From Limnoperna fortunei (Eukaryota > Mollusca > Bivalvia > Mytilida > Modiolidae): a stretch of 64,000 bases of DNA. Shown piece after piece: positions 12,701 to 22,339 of this stretch; position 1 is the first letter of the stretch, and every line of letters starts with the position of its first letter. The DNA lies in NCBI GenBank assembly GCA_944474755.1, contig OX104122.1, positions 10,178,641-10,242,640 on the forward strand, in the 5' to 3' direction. The translations under genes were made by a program, and so were the position numbers. The notes beneath the pieces were generated by a model. That model was given only the letters and a program-made list of their open reading frames with translations, was not told the DNA's origin and made no database searches.

Positions 12701-15700
12701 ATTGTTTCAAAATACTGTTGCAATAACATATTCTATGAAATGGATGAAACAGATCTGTACTCATAATTAGGTTATCACCTGTTGTGTTAACCATATTACA
12801 TAATTAACACTTGACTGGAGTGAATGAGAACTCAATAAACACATGTCAGTGACAGGAAATAGCCTTAGGGTTGATTTTTTAATAAAATATTTATATCTAG
12901 CATAAATTAAGGTATTGAAACCAACTAAAAGATATTTATATTATTGACCAAGTTAAATATCACTTTTTTGGATATCCGATTTGACTAAACCTTAGTCTGA
13001 CATTTTAATGTAAATGTCGGACCTGTCCGGCAAATATGATCATTTCCAGACCCTTGGTTTAAACATAGATCCACACAAAATATATGACTTAATTTTTTTT
13101 TAACTGTGGTTTTATGGTGGAGTTGACCAACTTCATGTCTCTGCAGAAACACAAAGTTAACAATATTTCAATGTTCAGAAAACATCAATTTTTACGTGTA
13201 TTTTAAAACTGGAGAAAACTTTTGCAGTCTAGAAATTCATCCTGTTTCTTCAGCTGGTACAAATTAATTTGCATTGAAGAATGTTACCCACATAAAGATC
13301 AGATTCACATTCAAATTTCGCACCTATAAAACAAAATTAGCTGCAGTTAATTCAATTATTTACAATACTCAAATACAATGTAAATCCTGGGGGTGAATTT
13401 CGTTTTTCACTTGTTTACAGTGGACAGCTCACTGTGTCACTCTACTCTAGCTGTCCTTTTATTTATAAAAATAGTGGAAGTTATAGTATAGAGCTTTTAA
13501 TGAGTCATTCATGAAATTTGTTGTGCCCCCACCGCAACACGACGGAGGGACTTTGTAATGGTCTACCTCTGTTTGACCATGTGGACATAACTTTAATCTT
13601 TGGGTTTGCAATTTTGATGTGGTGGGGGACATAACCATGTGTAACATGTCCTTGTATAATATTCAAACTTATTTTATTTAGATTACAGACTGAACTGGGT
13701 AAAAAAGAAGCTGAACTTACTGCAAACATAAAAGAATATAAAAATTTACAAAACAAACTGCTTGATCAACAAAGAAAGGAAGAAGAAATTCACAGAAAAG
13801 CTACATTTACTGTCAGTGAGTGTCCTTTATAACTTGTTCTGCACTACCCCATTTGATTATAAAGAAATTCACAGAAAAGCTACATTTACTGTCAGTGAGT
13901 GTAATATATAGCTTTAATATACTGCACTACCCCATGGATAATTAAAGTAAGTCACTGAAAAGCTACATTTACTGTCAGTAAGTGTCCTGTATAGCTTATA
14001 CTGCACTACCACATGGATTATAATATAAATTCACTGAAAAGCTACATTTACTGTCAGTAAGTGTCCTGTGTAGAATATACTGCACCACTACATTGATTAT
14101 AAAGGAAACCTCAACCACTTGGCCACTGAGACCCCTGTTACATGTTATAGTGGCAAAATTCCCTTCCAGGAATAATCTCTTATGTAATATTTTCAAAGGC
14201 AGACAAAATCTTTTTGATAAGCAATAGAAATTGCATGTCCACCCTAAAGGGGGGCCGTGTATAAACCGGCTAGTTTTTGTTCAATTGTGCCATCTCTGTG
14301 GACTGGTCCAAAATCCACCAGTCCTAGTGTAATTTATGCGTTACATATTTTTGAACATACAGATATCTTAATTTGTTTTTCAGCTGAAAGTAGAGAGTTA
14401 AAAGATGCTTTAAATCAGGCCAAAGCTGAAATAGAACAGCTGAAATCTGAAAGGTAACCTTTAACCTTTGTTGTTAAAAAAAATGCAGATTAATTAATTA
14501 TAAATATTAGAGTCACTTTAATTATGTTGTTGAAAAGATAAAGTTAAGAAAAGCATTTGTTGCACCTCATTTAAAACTCACTGTGTTTAGTACTGATGCT
14601 TGCTGTTCGATAACCACAATAGTCATTTAAAAAAATATATTACAGGAATTCTAAATACTCTACACACACAAACATACACCATATAAGAGTTTTTTGCGGT
14701 GATTTAATTTTTGCTATATTCGTGGTAAAATTTGGAACGCTAAAATTAAAACATGCAAAATATTAGGATAAATGATAAAGTTACTTATTCTGATTACGGA
14801 AGGTGAAAATTACATTATACCAAAATAAACTCACACATTTTATTAACAAAAACGCTAAATATTCCCTGCGCGAAAAAAAAATTATACAGTATATGATAAT
14901 GGAATTAATTGATTTTACATTTAAAAACAAATTCACACAAAATTAGTTTCTTTCTAGGAAAATTGTAGAAAATGTTGAATAATTCCGTCATTTTTTTACA
15001 GGGAAGCCATGATAACCTCTCATCAAAACAGAATAGAACAACTAAGACAAAGTTTTCAGAATAAAATTTTTGAAGCAGAAAAGTGGCCAGAAAAGGTACT
15101 TAAGCTGGTATAGTAAAATTAGTGTGTTAAATAAAATGTAGCCTTAAAATTGACATGTATTGATATACCACAAAGTCATGAAATGGTTATCCATAAAAAA
15201 ACCAGAACATTTTGTATTTATGAGGGGTTTTTTTAAATCACATTTCCTGCAATTTTTATATAATTTAAAAATAAATACCAAAAAAAAATACCAAAAAGCA
15301 AATGTTCTTATTTTCAAATCTGTTTGGTTTCAGTTTCGGCGTAGATTATTTTTATTATTGTTGACTGTTTTCTGATATTTGGTGGTTGGTCGAAAAAATT
15401 CAGCATATATTTTTCCATATATTGAATTATATTATTACATATCTTGAAAAAAACGATCACCGGTTGACATTGACTTTTAAAAAAATCTTCTCTTCTGAAA
15501 TGGCATTTTAAACAAAATTTAAACTAATGTTTGACTTAATCATCCTTCTGATGTCTGTAATGCCACTGTGCCACTGACTAATCAACATGGTGGCAGGGAC
15601 AAAAAGTAGATCTTTGTGGACAACACATGTTGGTGGCTTATATCTCATTATAACGGGAAAAAAAATGTTGTATAGTTTTGGCCATTATTTTTAAAACTAT

Positions 15701-18700
15701 AACATATACAGGGAACCTTTAAAGAGCAAAGTAATCAGCAAGGTCTACAACTATGTCATCACAGAGACCATAACTGGTTCCCAGATATAACCTCTGCCAC
15801 ACCACTCTCCAGCACAGAGACCATAACTGGTCCCCAGATATAACCTCTGCCACACCACTCTCCAGCACAGAGAACATAACTGGTTCCCAGATATTACCTC
15901 TACCACACCCCTCTCCAGCACAGAGAACATAACTGGTTCCCAGATATAACCTCTACCACACCACTCTCCAGCACAGAGAACATAACTGGTTCCCAGATAT
16001 AACCTCTACCACACCACTCTCCAGCACAGAGAACATAACTGGTTCCCAGATATAACCTCTACCACACCACTCTCCATCACAGAGACCATAACTGGTCCCC
16101 AGATATAACCTCTGCCACACCACTCACCAGCACAGAGAACATAACTGGTTCCCAGATATTACCTCTACCACACCACTCTCCAGCACAGAGAACATAACTG
16201 GTTCCCAGATATAACCTCTACCACACCACTCTCCAGCACAGAGAACATAACTGGTTCCCAGATATAACCTCTACCACACCACTCTCCAGCACAGAGAACA
16301 TAACTGGTTCCCAGATATAACCTCTACCACACCACTCTCCAGCACAGAGAACATAACTGGTTCCCAGATAGAACCTCTACCACACCACTCTCCAGCACAG
16401 AGAACATAACTGGTTCCCAGATATAACCTCTGCCACACCACTCTCCAGCACAGAGAACATAACTGGTTCCCAGATATAATCTCTACCACACCACTCTCCA
16501 GCACAGAGAACATAACTGGTTCCCAGATATAATCTCTGCATTTGTTGTCTGCCCGTGATGTTTGTAAACAAATAATGATGTTTGTAAAATAATATAATAC
16601 AGTGGTTTCCACTTAATTGCATATGTGTTATCTGCAGATAACTTTTAATAGCATAAGACTTTAAAATGCCAAACCATTTCCTATACTATTCATGTTAAAA
16701 ATTTATCTGAATAGCATGAAAAATATTGAAAAATTAAAAAATTTCTGTTTTTTGCATAAACATTTCCAGAAATGGACTTACTACCTCAAAAGGTTTATTC
16801 CCCGAACGCCTACTGGATTAAAAAAACATCTAATTAATGTATGGGATTAAGGGGCATTCTAAGGGATGATTAAATTAGTGTCACCTGTGTTTAGCATAGG
16901 TAAAATATCAAATAAGAAAAGTATAAGGAATTTCATAATATAATATAGGTATTTACATATTTCAATAATTTTGAATTTTTCACTTGTGAAATATACATAT
17001 GTTTTTGTGTTTTTATGTTTTTTTGTGACATTTTCATAATGAGGTAATTACAGTGTCTTGCACTAGAATGTTTTGACAACCTTTTTTCAGATTGTAATTG
17101 TTTTTAGAAGAGTTAAGCATTAGAAAAGAGTCACCTGAATTGGTAAAAATCCGGTAATTTGGTGTGGGTGGGTGTGGGGTAGGGTAGTACAAATGTGAAA
17201 AATGGTAACGACAAAGAAACGGAACAAATCAGTGGTCATTTAATTGTGTAAATTTAGCTGAACTTACAGAAATATCATTTTGACTAGTCTGTTCCAAATG
17301 ACAAATAGGTATACACACAGCAGAAAAATATGAAAATTGAATCTGTTTTAGTTGGAGGAAGCTTTGCGTAAGGAGAGAGAAAAACATCAAGCAGCCATGA
17401 AAGCATTAGAAGATAAATTGGTAGAAAACTTTGTTATGGTGAGTTAATGAAAACTGATCAATTACTTTATAAAATATTTTTTTTTAAATTTAATATCAGC
17501 ATGTCTTTTCAAAAACACCTGATAGGGTGACACAGAAAAACAATAAAAAGTAAAATTTTGCAGTGTTTTCTAAGCATTTTTTGACATATTTATGACCTAA
17601 ATCTTGGCTAGGTTGCACAAAGTCAAATTTTTTTTATAGTATATTAAAGTCTGATTGGCTTGAAAAAATGTGATACACAAAAAAATGGTGTGCCAGTCAA
17701 CACAAAGTATGTGTAAGTTTTAAATGCTTTATTAAGAAACCACAGTCCACAAGTAAATTTGTTAAACAAATTAATACCTCAGTAACTTTACCTTCTTAGT
17801 TAGACCAGTTGAATGAAAAGAAGTGAATTATGTTTGAAAACACTTGGATACACAATTCAGTGTCATAACTGAAGAATTTGTCGACTTGTTTTTGTCAGGA
17901 AATGCAAATTGAAAAACAGAAGTATCAGGAACTACTTGAGAAATATCAGGGATCGACAAAAAATCAGGAATCAGCTGTAAGTACACCTGGTATTATTGTC
18001 ACATTATTTTTTTGTATAATTATTATTGGTGTATATAACAACATATATATAGATAGTTGCTAATATCAAGGCGATGTGTCGCATATCATGGTTGATGACC
18101 TTTGACCTTGACCTTAAGGTCAACAAGGGCCCACAGATATGGGTACCATCTCACTAATATCTAGTTTTAACAGACTGTGTGCAGGTTAGGTTTTCACCTG
18201 GTATTCAAGCTTACCCTCCCCCTATTAAATACTAAATGCCATTATATAGCTGAAGAGCTGAAAAATTGCTGAAAGTGGCTTAGAATCACACTCAAACAAA
18301 CAGACAAAAAACTTATTTGACATTACAGCGCTACGAAGTAATTCCCCCAGGTGAGTAGTTGGGGGCAATTAAAACATTCTTGGTCATTTACAAAAATTAT
18401 TCATTGAATATAAAAATTTGAATACAAAATGCTAAGAAATGTTGTCTTTCACATATTTGTTGTTCACATATTTCACAAAAATCTGCATGTTGTCACATTC
18501 ACCTTTTATTTTAAGTTAAAATCACAATTGAATGACATGGAAAGCAAGTACAAAGCTGAGATCCGAGACCTTCAGAAACTCCTGGCAGACATAAAGGGGA
18601 GGAATAAGGAGATGGAGGAGTCTTTAAGGAAAGAAATAGAAAGTCTGAAGTCTATTATCAGAGATCTCGAGGATAGATTAGGTACTGAAGGGGTTGATAT

Positions 18701-21700
18701 AACTAACAATAATTTTTGGTTCCCTGGACCCCTTGTATAAATATATAGATTAGTATTTGTTTTATTTTTCTTTGATTTGATTGTCCATCTCAACACAAGC
18801 GGCTTAATAGATTGTGGATAATGAGATAATGGTGGCATAAAAATCTAATTCAGTGATGTTTGTTTGTTTGTTTCAATGGTGTTTAATGCCACTTTTAGCA
18901 ATTTTTCAGCTTTATCATGGCATACAGTTTTATTGTGGGAGGAAGGCGGGGTACCCAGAGAAAACCCCCTACCTGTGGTAGGGAAATTGGCAATCCTTGT
19001 CAATTAAGATGGAGTCAAGTGCATCCTGCCTGCAGTGAGACTCGAACCCGCAAATTCAGTGTTGACAGACCATGCGGTCAATAGTAGATGAACTACCTTA
19101 ACCACTCAGCCACCCAGGCCCCTCTAATTCATTGCAACAAGCAATATATTCTAATATGAATACAAATGTAGCCTAAATGCAAGAATTGCACCTTTAATAA
19201 ATCATGGAATTGGGTTGTTTGCATGGATCATGTGACTTGTTTTACACACACGTTATTGTATAGCTTACATCTGCAATGCTTACTACTATTGAATTGTAAA
19301 AGACAATATCAGAATGTTATTATAAGAAAGTTTGCTGAACAGTCAATGAAAGCAGCCTTTTGATTGGGTAATAAATTAGGCAGTAACTTTTTCGCTCAAT
19401 GGACTGCAAGTCAGAATATTGGTCCGTGGTGTATCATTCCATACATAAAAGATTTGCTGAAATAAAATAGATCTATCTAAAAATTACTTTTTGAATAAAT
19501 TTTACATGAACTGACATGATTGTCAATTTGTTTTTAGCTCGTCTCGATCATGGAAGTGACGAGAAGGTGGCTCAGCTTAAGATGAAGCTGAAGGAAACAC
19601 AGGAAGAATTGGATGAATCACGAGAGGAACTAAACAAAATGACAGCAACATTGAAATCTACAAAAGAGGAGGTGAATAAATGTCTTCAATGCAATGAAAG
19701 TTTATTATATATAATACAAAAGTATTGGGAAGGTATATGTCAAAGTATATCAGTAAATATTTCGGCACTTAATTTGGAACACAAAGATATTTACATATTA
19801 AATTTCATTTTTAAGTAATATCCACTCTAATTTAGGTTTTTTTTTTGTTATTTTTTAAATGGAAGGAGACCACAATTCCTCTATTAGTTTATTATAATCA
19901 AAAATTCAATTAAAAAAAATGCACCATTGCTTTGGAATAGTATTTGGTGGGTTTAAAGTTCAATAGTCTCAATAAATATTTAAACTATCAGAAAAATATA
20001 CCATTCTTAAATTTTTTTAAGCTCTGGAACTATTTCTACCATCAGTTATGAAGTCCGAGAGATTCTGGCAACAGGAACTGTGTCCTTTTTTCTGGACCAT
20101 TATTTCCTTATTCCTAAAATTTGGTCAAATGCTAAGTTTTACTCTTTAAAAGACTTCTTTCTAATAAGTCCAAAAGCAGAATGAAAACCATAGTACAAAA
20201 TAATCACAGGAATACACCGGTATTTTTAGAAATATATTCGTGGAAAATGATAAGCAAAGGCAATAACTATAGTTTGGTATCTTGTAAACACACATGCTTT
20301 TCTCACTTGTTTTATGAATTATACTTTTAAGTATGATAAAGCAAACAAACAGCACAACTACTCCACCTAGTGTGCAGGGGAGACAAGATAGATGTTGTAG
20401 CTAACCTTGTGTCCACTCCTGTTGTCCACCTGAACTGTAGTATATAAATGTTACTGTCAATATTTAGGTTAAATTTTTACAAGAGACCGTACAGAAGGAA
20501 GTGGAAGAAAGATTTGAATTAACAGAGGCTTTGAGTGCAGCAAGAACGGAACTTTTAAAGCTAAAGAAACCTCCAGGTAACATCATCCATGTTTAGTTCT
20601 AATATGGCCTCCTTCATACACTTTGAGTACACTCAGCATAAGAATTAGAATGTCATACAGCCAACAACAAAAAATTAAAACTGGAACATTTGTTAAGATT
20701 TAAGCAATTTTTATGCTTAAAGAGGACTTATAGGATAATCTATTGTGCAGTGGGAATATTGAAAATATGATCAAGAGTGCCATAGAATGCATCAGATTCT
20801 GAATGTGTTTTGGCACGAGTGATCATACTTTCAATATTCACGATGCATTATTGATTATCTTGTTTATTACATTGACGAATATTTAATATGTCGCCGAAAA
20901 CTTTAAGGAACTGGGTTTTGAATGTTCTTGTGCTTCAATGTTTACTTGCGACATCTTTAAGTAAATTGATTGTGTTGTCACTGCCAGCAGTAAAAGAACT
21001 AAATTTATTTCATATGTGATTTACCAGAATTTATTTCAGTGAGAAATCTTGGTATTTCATCGCTGTCAATGTAATAAATATATATTCCATAATTATGATG
21101 AGCAGACATTTTTATGTCAGTTTTATGTTCCTCACTTGCTGTTTTGAGATATATCTTATTTAGTTTTACAAAAATCCAACGTGGCAAATAAAAACATCCT
21201 CTTAATTATGCTTCAATATTTTAAAGTATTTGTTAAACATATAGAATCAGCAAGAACATAGCGAGACCTTACATTTGTTTTCATTTTAGACTAATATAAG
21301 GTCTGACCATGTTCTAATTCATATACACTAATTGCACAAATTTACTGTTTAATTGGGGATACAGTGGTAGGAAGGTTAGTTAGTCGTAATTATTGAACTG
21401 TAGACAAAGTAATCCATCCAAAGAAAGGGGAGCCACTCTAATTAAACTGTATTGATAAAAAGAATCATTGAATAAACACTAAAGAACAAAATATAAAAGT
21501 GTTATTTTTTTTTGTAAGAATCTGTATAGTTTCCTTGTTTGTGCTGATAAACAGAACTTTCAAGGCCTAAGTGGCCAAGGGATTAAGGTAGTTAGTTATT
21601 TACTATTGATCACATACCGGTCAACACTGAGGATGCCAGTTCGAGTCTTTTTGGAAGAAGATTGTTCTTAACTCCAATTATAATTGACAAGAATAGCCAG

Positions 21701-22339
21701 TTTTCCTACTGAATATCAGCGGTTTTTGCTTGGTACTTCAGTTTCCTCCTCCAGTAAAAACTGTATGCCACAATATAGCTGAAAAAATAGCTGAAAGTGG
21801 CATTAAACACCATTCAAACAAAAAACAAACAAGAACTGTCAGTAGCATTAAGTCAAAGTTAAAATATAAATATTAGTGCCACTGGTTTCTTCGCAAAATA
21901 AGTAGAGTAGTTATTTTGTTCTTCAGGTGGATATGGTAGTGGACGACAACAAAGTGCCGAAAGCAACATTTCCCTTCAGTCTGTCAGTAACACAAACAAC
22001 AATACGCAAAATACAGAAAATTTAAACAGTGCTAGACTGTCTTCTGTGGGCGAACCAGTTAGTGCCAGAAAACCGACCATTGATGAGCTAAATAAACAGA
22101 ATTTGTCAAAAAACTTGAACAGGCAAGGCACATACACATCATCGAAAAGTTTAAATCCGTTAAAAACACCTCCTGTACAGTCAAGAGAATTATCTATGGT
22201 TAGCACGGCAACTGTAAGCAGTTCCCACAGTACTGTGTCATACTCTGGGGAACCTGCTAAGCCACAAGGACATCTAAAAGGAGGATCAATATCAGACACA
22301 CGACGTAGAATAGCAAATATTTTAGGAAGGAAGACATGA
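3479..22339 (+). CDS. LEKR1: LEKR1-like leucine-, glutamate- and lysine-rich coiled-coil protein (whole gene, 15 coding exons)
   Basis: Joining 3479-3792, 4826-4957, 5982-6157, 7046-7231, 8994-9075, 11128-11205, 13682-13815, 14384-14453, 15002-15095, 17352-17438, 17899-17976, 18516-18681, 19538-19671, 20468-20576 and 21927-22339 gives 2253 nt, exactly 751 codons. Every junction is GT-AG and every phase agrees. Residues 25-60 contain YPLPEAINKM and then VCKYCGVSYLI with Cys41 and Cys44, the N-terminal signature I associate with vertebrate LEKR1. Residues of about 52-610 are almost continuous coiled coil (E/K/L/Q-rich heptads). The last exon gives a Ser/Asn/Thr-rich tail ending RRRIANILGRKT. 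Length is close to my recollection of the vertebrate protein. The biochemical role of LEKR1 is poorly known; a structural or scaffold role is only inference. The first ATG has a purine at -3. Introns are loaded with SINEs and minisatellites, but the frame is intact. Confidence 0.85.
4826..4957 (+). CDS. LEKR1: LEKR1-like coding exon 2
   Basis: Acceptor TTTTTTTGTAG|G and donor GAA|GTAGGA. It enters with one base and leaves in phase 2. The translation MSTLQESLKNESQMTAKLQ continues as an amphipathic helix ending KDDLQQKLK. Confidence 0.8.
5230..5485 (+). mobile_element. tRNA-Ser-like SINE, near full length
   Basis: Starts GCCTCGGTGGCCGAGTGG (A-box region), followed by GGTTCGATTCG (B-box). A body GACAAGGATTACCAGTTTTC...GGGTTTTCTCCGGGT...CCTCCCCCAATAAAAACTGG follows, then ATATAGCTGAAAGTGGCGTT and a (CAAA)n tail. 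This is the reference copy for the SINE family in the window. Confidence 0.85.
5640..5880 (+). mobile_element. diverged copy of the tRNA-derived SINE
   Basis: Same body order as the copy just upstream: CTATTGATCAAGAG, then CAGTTTTCATGCCTATGG, GGGTTTTCTCTAGGTACTC, CCTCCCCCAAGAAAAACTGG and ATTGCTGAAAGTGAGG. It is older, and its tail is degenerate. Confidence 0.65.
5982..6157 (+). CDS. LEKR1: LEKR1-like coding exon 3
   Basis: Acceptor TTTTGTAG|G and donor AATG|GTATAT, leaving in phase 1. The translation SRNVILEKHLPQIKRKIQEQ runs on to a Lys/Glu-rich helix and MMLMFSDLKGRCQEQGN. It lies just after two SINE copies in the preceding intron. Confidence 0.8.
6407..6600 (-). mobile_element. tRNA-derived SINE, reverse orientation
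   Basis: Reverse complement of the SINE: GTTTGTTTGTTGTTAATGCC tail, GCAATTTTTCAGCT, TTTTTATTGGGGGAGGAAGC, ACTCGAACCCGCAATCTCAG (B-box side) and GTTGACAGACCACGTG. The extreme tRNA-like head is lost. Confidence 0.75.
6639..6719 (+). CDS. possible in-frame cassette exon of the LEKR1-like gene
   Basis: Acceptor TTAATCATTGTAG|GA and a weaker donor ATAC|GTATAT bound 81 nt (27 codons) whose phases fit between exons 3 and 4: it enters with two bases and leaves in phase 1. The translation starts MAAERQRKENLFIKP, which looks coding at first and less so later. Because 6157 also joins 7046 in frame, this exon could be optional or spurious. Confidence 0.35.
7046..7231 (+). CDS. LEKR1: LEKR1-like coding exon 4
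   Basis: Acceptor TTGTTTTCAG|AA and donor AAAAG|GTAGAA, phase 1 out. The translation KRNLMKKIDMLETEKSEALL is followed by a strong coiled coil ending QQLSNLDTQIK. A 43-bp minisatellite begins about 50 bases after the donor. Confidence 0.8.
7281..7625. repeat. 43-bp minisatellite, 8 copies, with a 129-bp higher-order unit
   Basis: Unit AAGGTTAACCTTTAGACATC plus 23 further bases. Copies start at 7281, 7324, 7367 and then every 43 bases. Variant positions (TTAGAC, TTAGAT, TTAAGAC) show copies 3-4-5 repeated as 6-7-8. Lies in the intron after coding exon 4. GGTTAACC inside each unit is palindromic. Confidence 0.9.
7918..8470 (-). mobile_element. tRNA-derived SINE in reverse, split by a MITE
   Basis: Tail and body at 7918-8078 (GTTTGTTTGTTTGTTTCAAT ... 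CAAGCACACCCTGCTC) and head at 8372-8470 (GCAGTTATACTTGAACC ... CAGACCACATGATCAATAGT ... CACTCTGCCACCGAGGC). The two pieces join correctly if the middle is removed. A C-tract follows the head. Confidence 0.75.
8079..8371. mobile_element. short DNA transposon (MITE) nested in the SINE
   Basis: Left end GGATCCAGGGGGCGGGG; right end CCTGTATCCGCCCCTG, whose reverse complement (CAGGGGCGGATACAGG) matches the left end in kind. Flanked by similar TGCTC...AGT sequence from the SINE on both sides. There is no coding capacity; the open frames across it are accidental. Confidence 0.6.
8700..8845. mobile_element. rearranged SINE fragments
   Basis: Pieces of the SINE in conflicting orientation: CAATCTTAATTGAAAAGGAT (plus), then GCTACCTTAACCACTATGCC with a C-tract (minus head), then GCTGAAAATTGCTGAAAGGG (plus tail). 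An inversion or template switch is implied. Confidence 0.55.
8994..9075 (+). CDS. LEKR1: LEKR1-like coding exon 5
   Basis: Acceptor TTTGTCTCCAG|AT and donor CTACG|GTAATA. The translation DLKHELDEAVSKCRSLTMES ends FKDQLR. Too short to stand out as an open frame, but both splice sites and the phases match its neighbours. Confidence 0.75.
9436..10697 (+). mobile_element. hairpin-headed element with internal 146-bp tandem repeats, copy 1
   Basis: Begins TGTCTCGCCTGCGACGAAAG, which folds on itself (GTCTCGCC against GGCGAGAC), then has a (CGG)n run, seven tandem units of 146 bp (TCACGGTCC recurs at 9635, 9781, 9927, 10073 and on), and a unique end GCAGGCGAGACGTTTTTCTG followed by TGTCCACACTTG. The termini GTCTCGCCTGC and GCAGGCGAGAC form an 11-bp inverted repeat. 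The arrangement recalls the bivalve elements with internal tandem repeats (pearl type). No protein is encoded. Confidence 0.75.
10972..11072. repeat. short tandem repeat, about 28 bp x 4
   Basis: AATGTCAAAGGTCAAAATC recurs four times with small changes, about 50 bases before the acceptor of coding exon 6. Confidence 0.7.
11128..11205 (+). CDS. LEKR1: LEKR1-like coding exon 6
   Basis: Acceptor ATACATTACAG|G and donor CAAAA|GTATGT. The translation NKNQEVEDLTGQFRRKEQNS ends ELTIQK. Confidence 0.75.
11870..13065. other. possible worn transposon containing a hAT-like N-terminal fragment
   Basis: The left part has GTTAGTCCGACGCCCGG and AAAGTCCGTCCGGCC; the right part has TGTCGGACCTGTCCGGC, possibly old inverted ends. 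Between them 12203-12346 reads MSLFNFKLTSSEQ, a poly-Asp stretch and KKYDREKRV before a stop, which resembles the head of hAT-derived zinc-finger proteins and is cut short. No other coding content. Confidence 0.3.
13682..13815 (+). CDS. LEKR1: LEKR1-like coding exon 7
   Basis: Acceptor TTATTTTATTTAG|A and donor GTCA|GTGAGT, phase 1 out. The translation is LQTELGKKEAELTANIKEY to EEEIHRKATFTV. The last roughly 30 bases of this exon with its donor are copied three more times in the intron that follows. Confidence 0.8.
13784..14075. repeat. 80-bp tandem repeat derived from the end of coding exon 7 and its donor
   Basis: GCTACATTTACTGTCAGT occurs at about 13799, 13878, 13960 and 14039. The first copy is the exon end with its donor. 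Each later copy keeps a donor-like CAGTGAGT or CAGTAAGT and a CTGCACTACC block. Confidence 0.85.
14384..14453 (+). CDS. LEKR1: LEKR1-like coding exon 8
   Basis: Acceptor TTTGTTTTTCAG|CT and donor GAAAG|GTAACC. The translation ESRELKDALNQAKAEIEQLK shows clean heptads. Confidence 0.8.
15002..15095 (+). CDS. LEKR1: LEKR1-like coding exon 9
   Basis: Acceptor TTTTTTTACAG|G and donor GAAAAG|GTACTT, phase 0 out. The translation EAMITSHQNRIEQLRQSFQ ends IFEAEKWPEK. The WPEK motif breaks the coiled coil. Confidence 0.75.
15755..16545. repeat. 53-bp minisatellite, about 15 copies
   Basis: AGCACAGAGAACATAACTGG plus 33 bases repeats every 53 bases from about 15758, with minor variants (ACCATAACTGGTCC, TATTACC, ATAATC). 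Lies in the intron before coding exon 10. Open frames on its minus strand are a by-product of the repeat. Confidence 0.9.
17352..17438 (+). CDS. LEKR1: LEKR1-like coding exon 10
   Basis: Acceptor TCTGTTTTAG|T and donor TATG|GTGAGT, 29 whole codons. The translation LEEALRKEREKHQAAMKALE ends DKLVENFVM. Confidence 0.8.
17899..17976 (+). CDS. LEKR1: LEKR1-like coding exon 11
   Basis: Acceptor TTTTTGTCAG|G and donor GCT|GTAAGT, 26 whole codons. The translation EMQIEKQKYQELLEKYQGS is followed by TKNQESA. Confidence 0.8.
18185..18310 (+). mobile_element. SINE 3' fragment
   Basis: Only the end of the SINE remains: CCCTCCCCCTATTAAATACT, ATGCCATTATATAGCTGAAG, AAATTGCTGAAAGTGGC and ACTCAAACAAACAGACAAA. 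Confidence 0.6.
18516..18681 (+). CDS. LEKR1: LEKR1-like coding exon 12
   Basis: Acceptor TTTTATTTTAAG|T and donor TTAG|GTACTG, phase 1 out. The translation LKSQLNDMESKYKAEIRDLQ runs on to IIRDLEDRLG, one of the longest uninterrupted coiled-coil blocks in the protein. Confidence 0.8.
18858..19123 (-). mobile_element. tRNA-derived SINE, full length, reverse orientation
   Basis: GTTTGTTTGTTTCAATGGTG tail at the left, ACTCGAACCCGCAAATTCAG in the middle and CTACCTTAACCACTCAGCC with CAGGCCCC at the right, so both promoter boxes are still recognisable. Confidence 0.8.
19538..19671 (+). CDS. LEKR1: LEKR1-like coding exon 13
   Basis: Acceptor TTGTTTTTAG|CT and donor GAGGAG|GTGAAT. The translation ARLDHGSDEKVAQLKMKLKE continues to TLKSTKEE. 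Phase 0 out. Confidence 0.8.
20468..20576 (+). CDS. LEKR1: LEKR1-like coding exon 14
   Basis: Acceptor CAATATTTAG|GTT and donor CCAG|GTAACA. The translation VKFLQETVQKEVEERFELTE is followed by ALSAARTELLKLKKPPG. The ERFELTEAL block resembles the C-terminal part of vertebrate LEKR1 as I recall it. Confidence 0.75.
21556..21833 (+). mobile_element. tRNA-derived SINE, diverged
   Basis: AAGGCCTAAGTGGCCAAGGG head, GTCAACACTGAGGATGCC, CAGTTTTCCTACTGAATATC, TTTCCTCCTCCAGTAAAAAC, GCTGAAAGTGGCATTAAAC and CAAACAAAAAACAAAC tail. It sits within 100 bases of the terminal LEKR1-like exon. Confidence 0.7.
21927..22339 (+). CDS. LEKR1: LEKR1-like terminal coding exon 15 (low-complexity tail)
   Basis: Acceptor TTGTTCTTCAG|GT. 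137 residues, rich in Ser, Asn and Thr, without coiled coil. It includes KPTIDELNKQNLSKNLNRQG and ends SDTRRRIANILGRKT before TGA. The basic C-terminal patch could be a short functional motif; no domain is recognised. Confidence 0.8.

Noticed and set aside
14680..14895. Another Tc1/mariner-like MITE
   Set aside because: TTTTTTGCGGTGATTTAATT and GCGCGAAAAAAAAATTATAC hint at old inverted ends, but the pairing is too weak and no target duplication is visible.
15755..16545. CRISPR-like regular repeats
   Set aside because: The units are contiguous without unique spacers, in an intron of a eukaryotic gene.
16271..16622. Minus-strand open frames reading repeats of SVLESGVVE
   Set aside because: Translation of the 53-bp minisatellite; frames end at unit variants.
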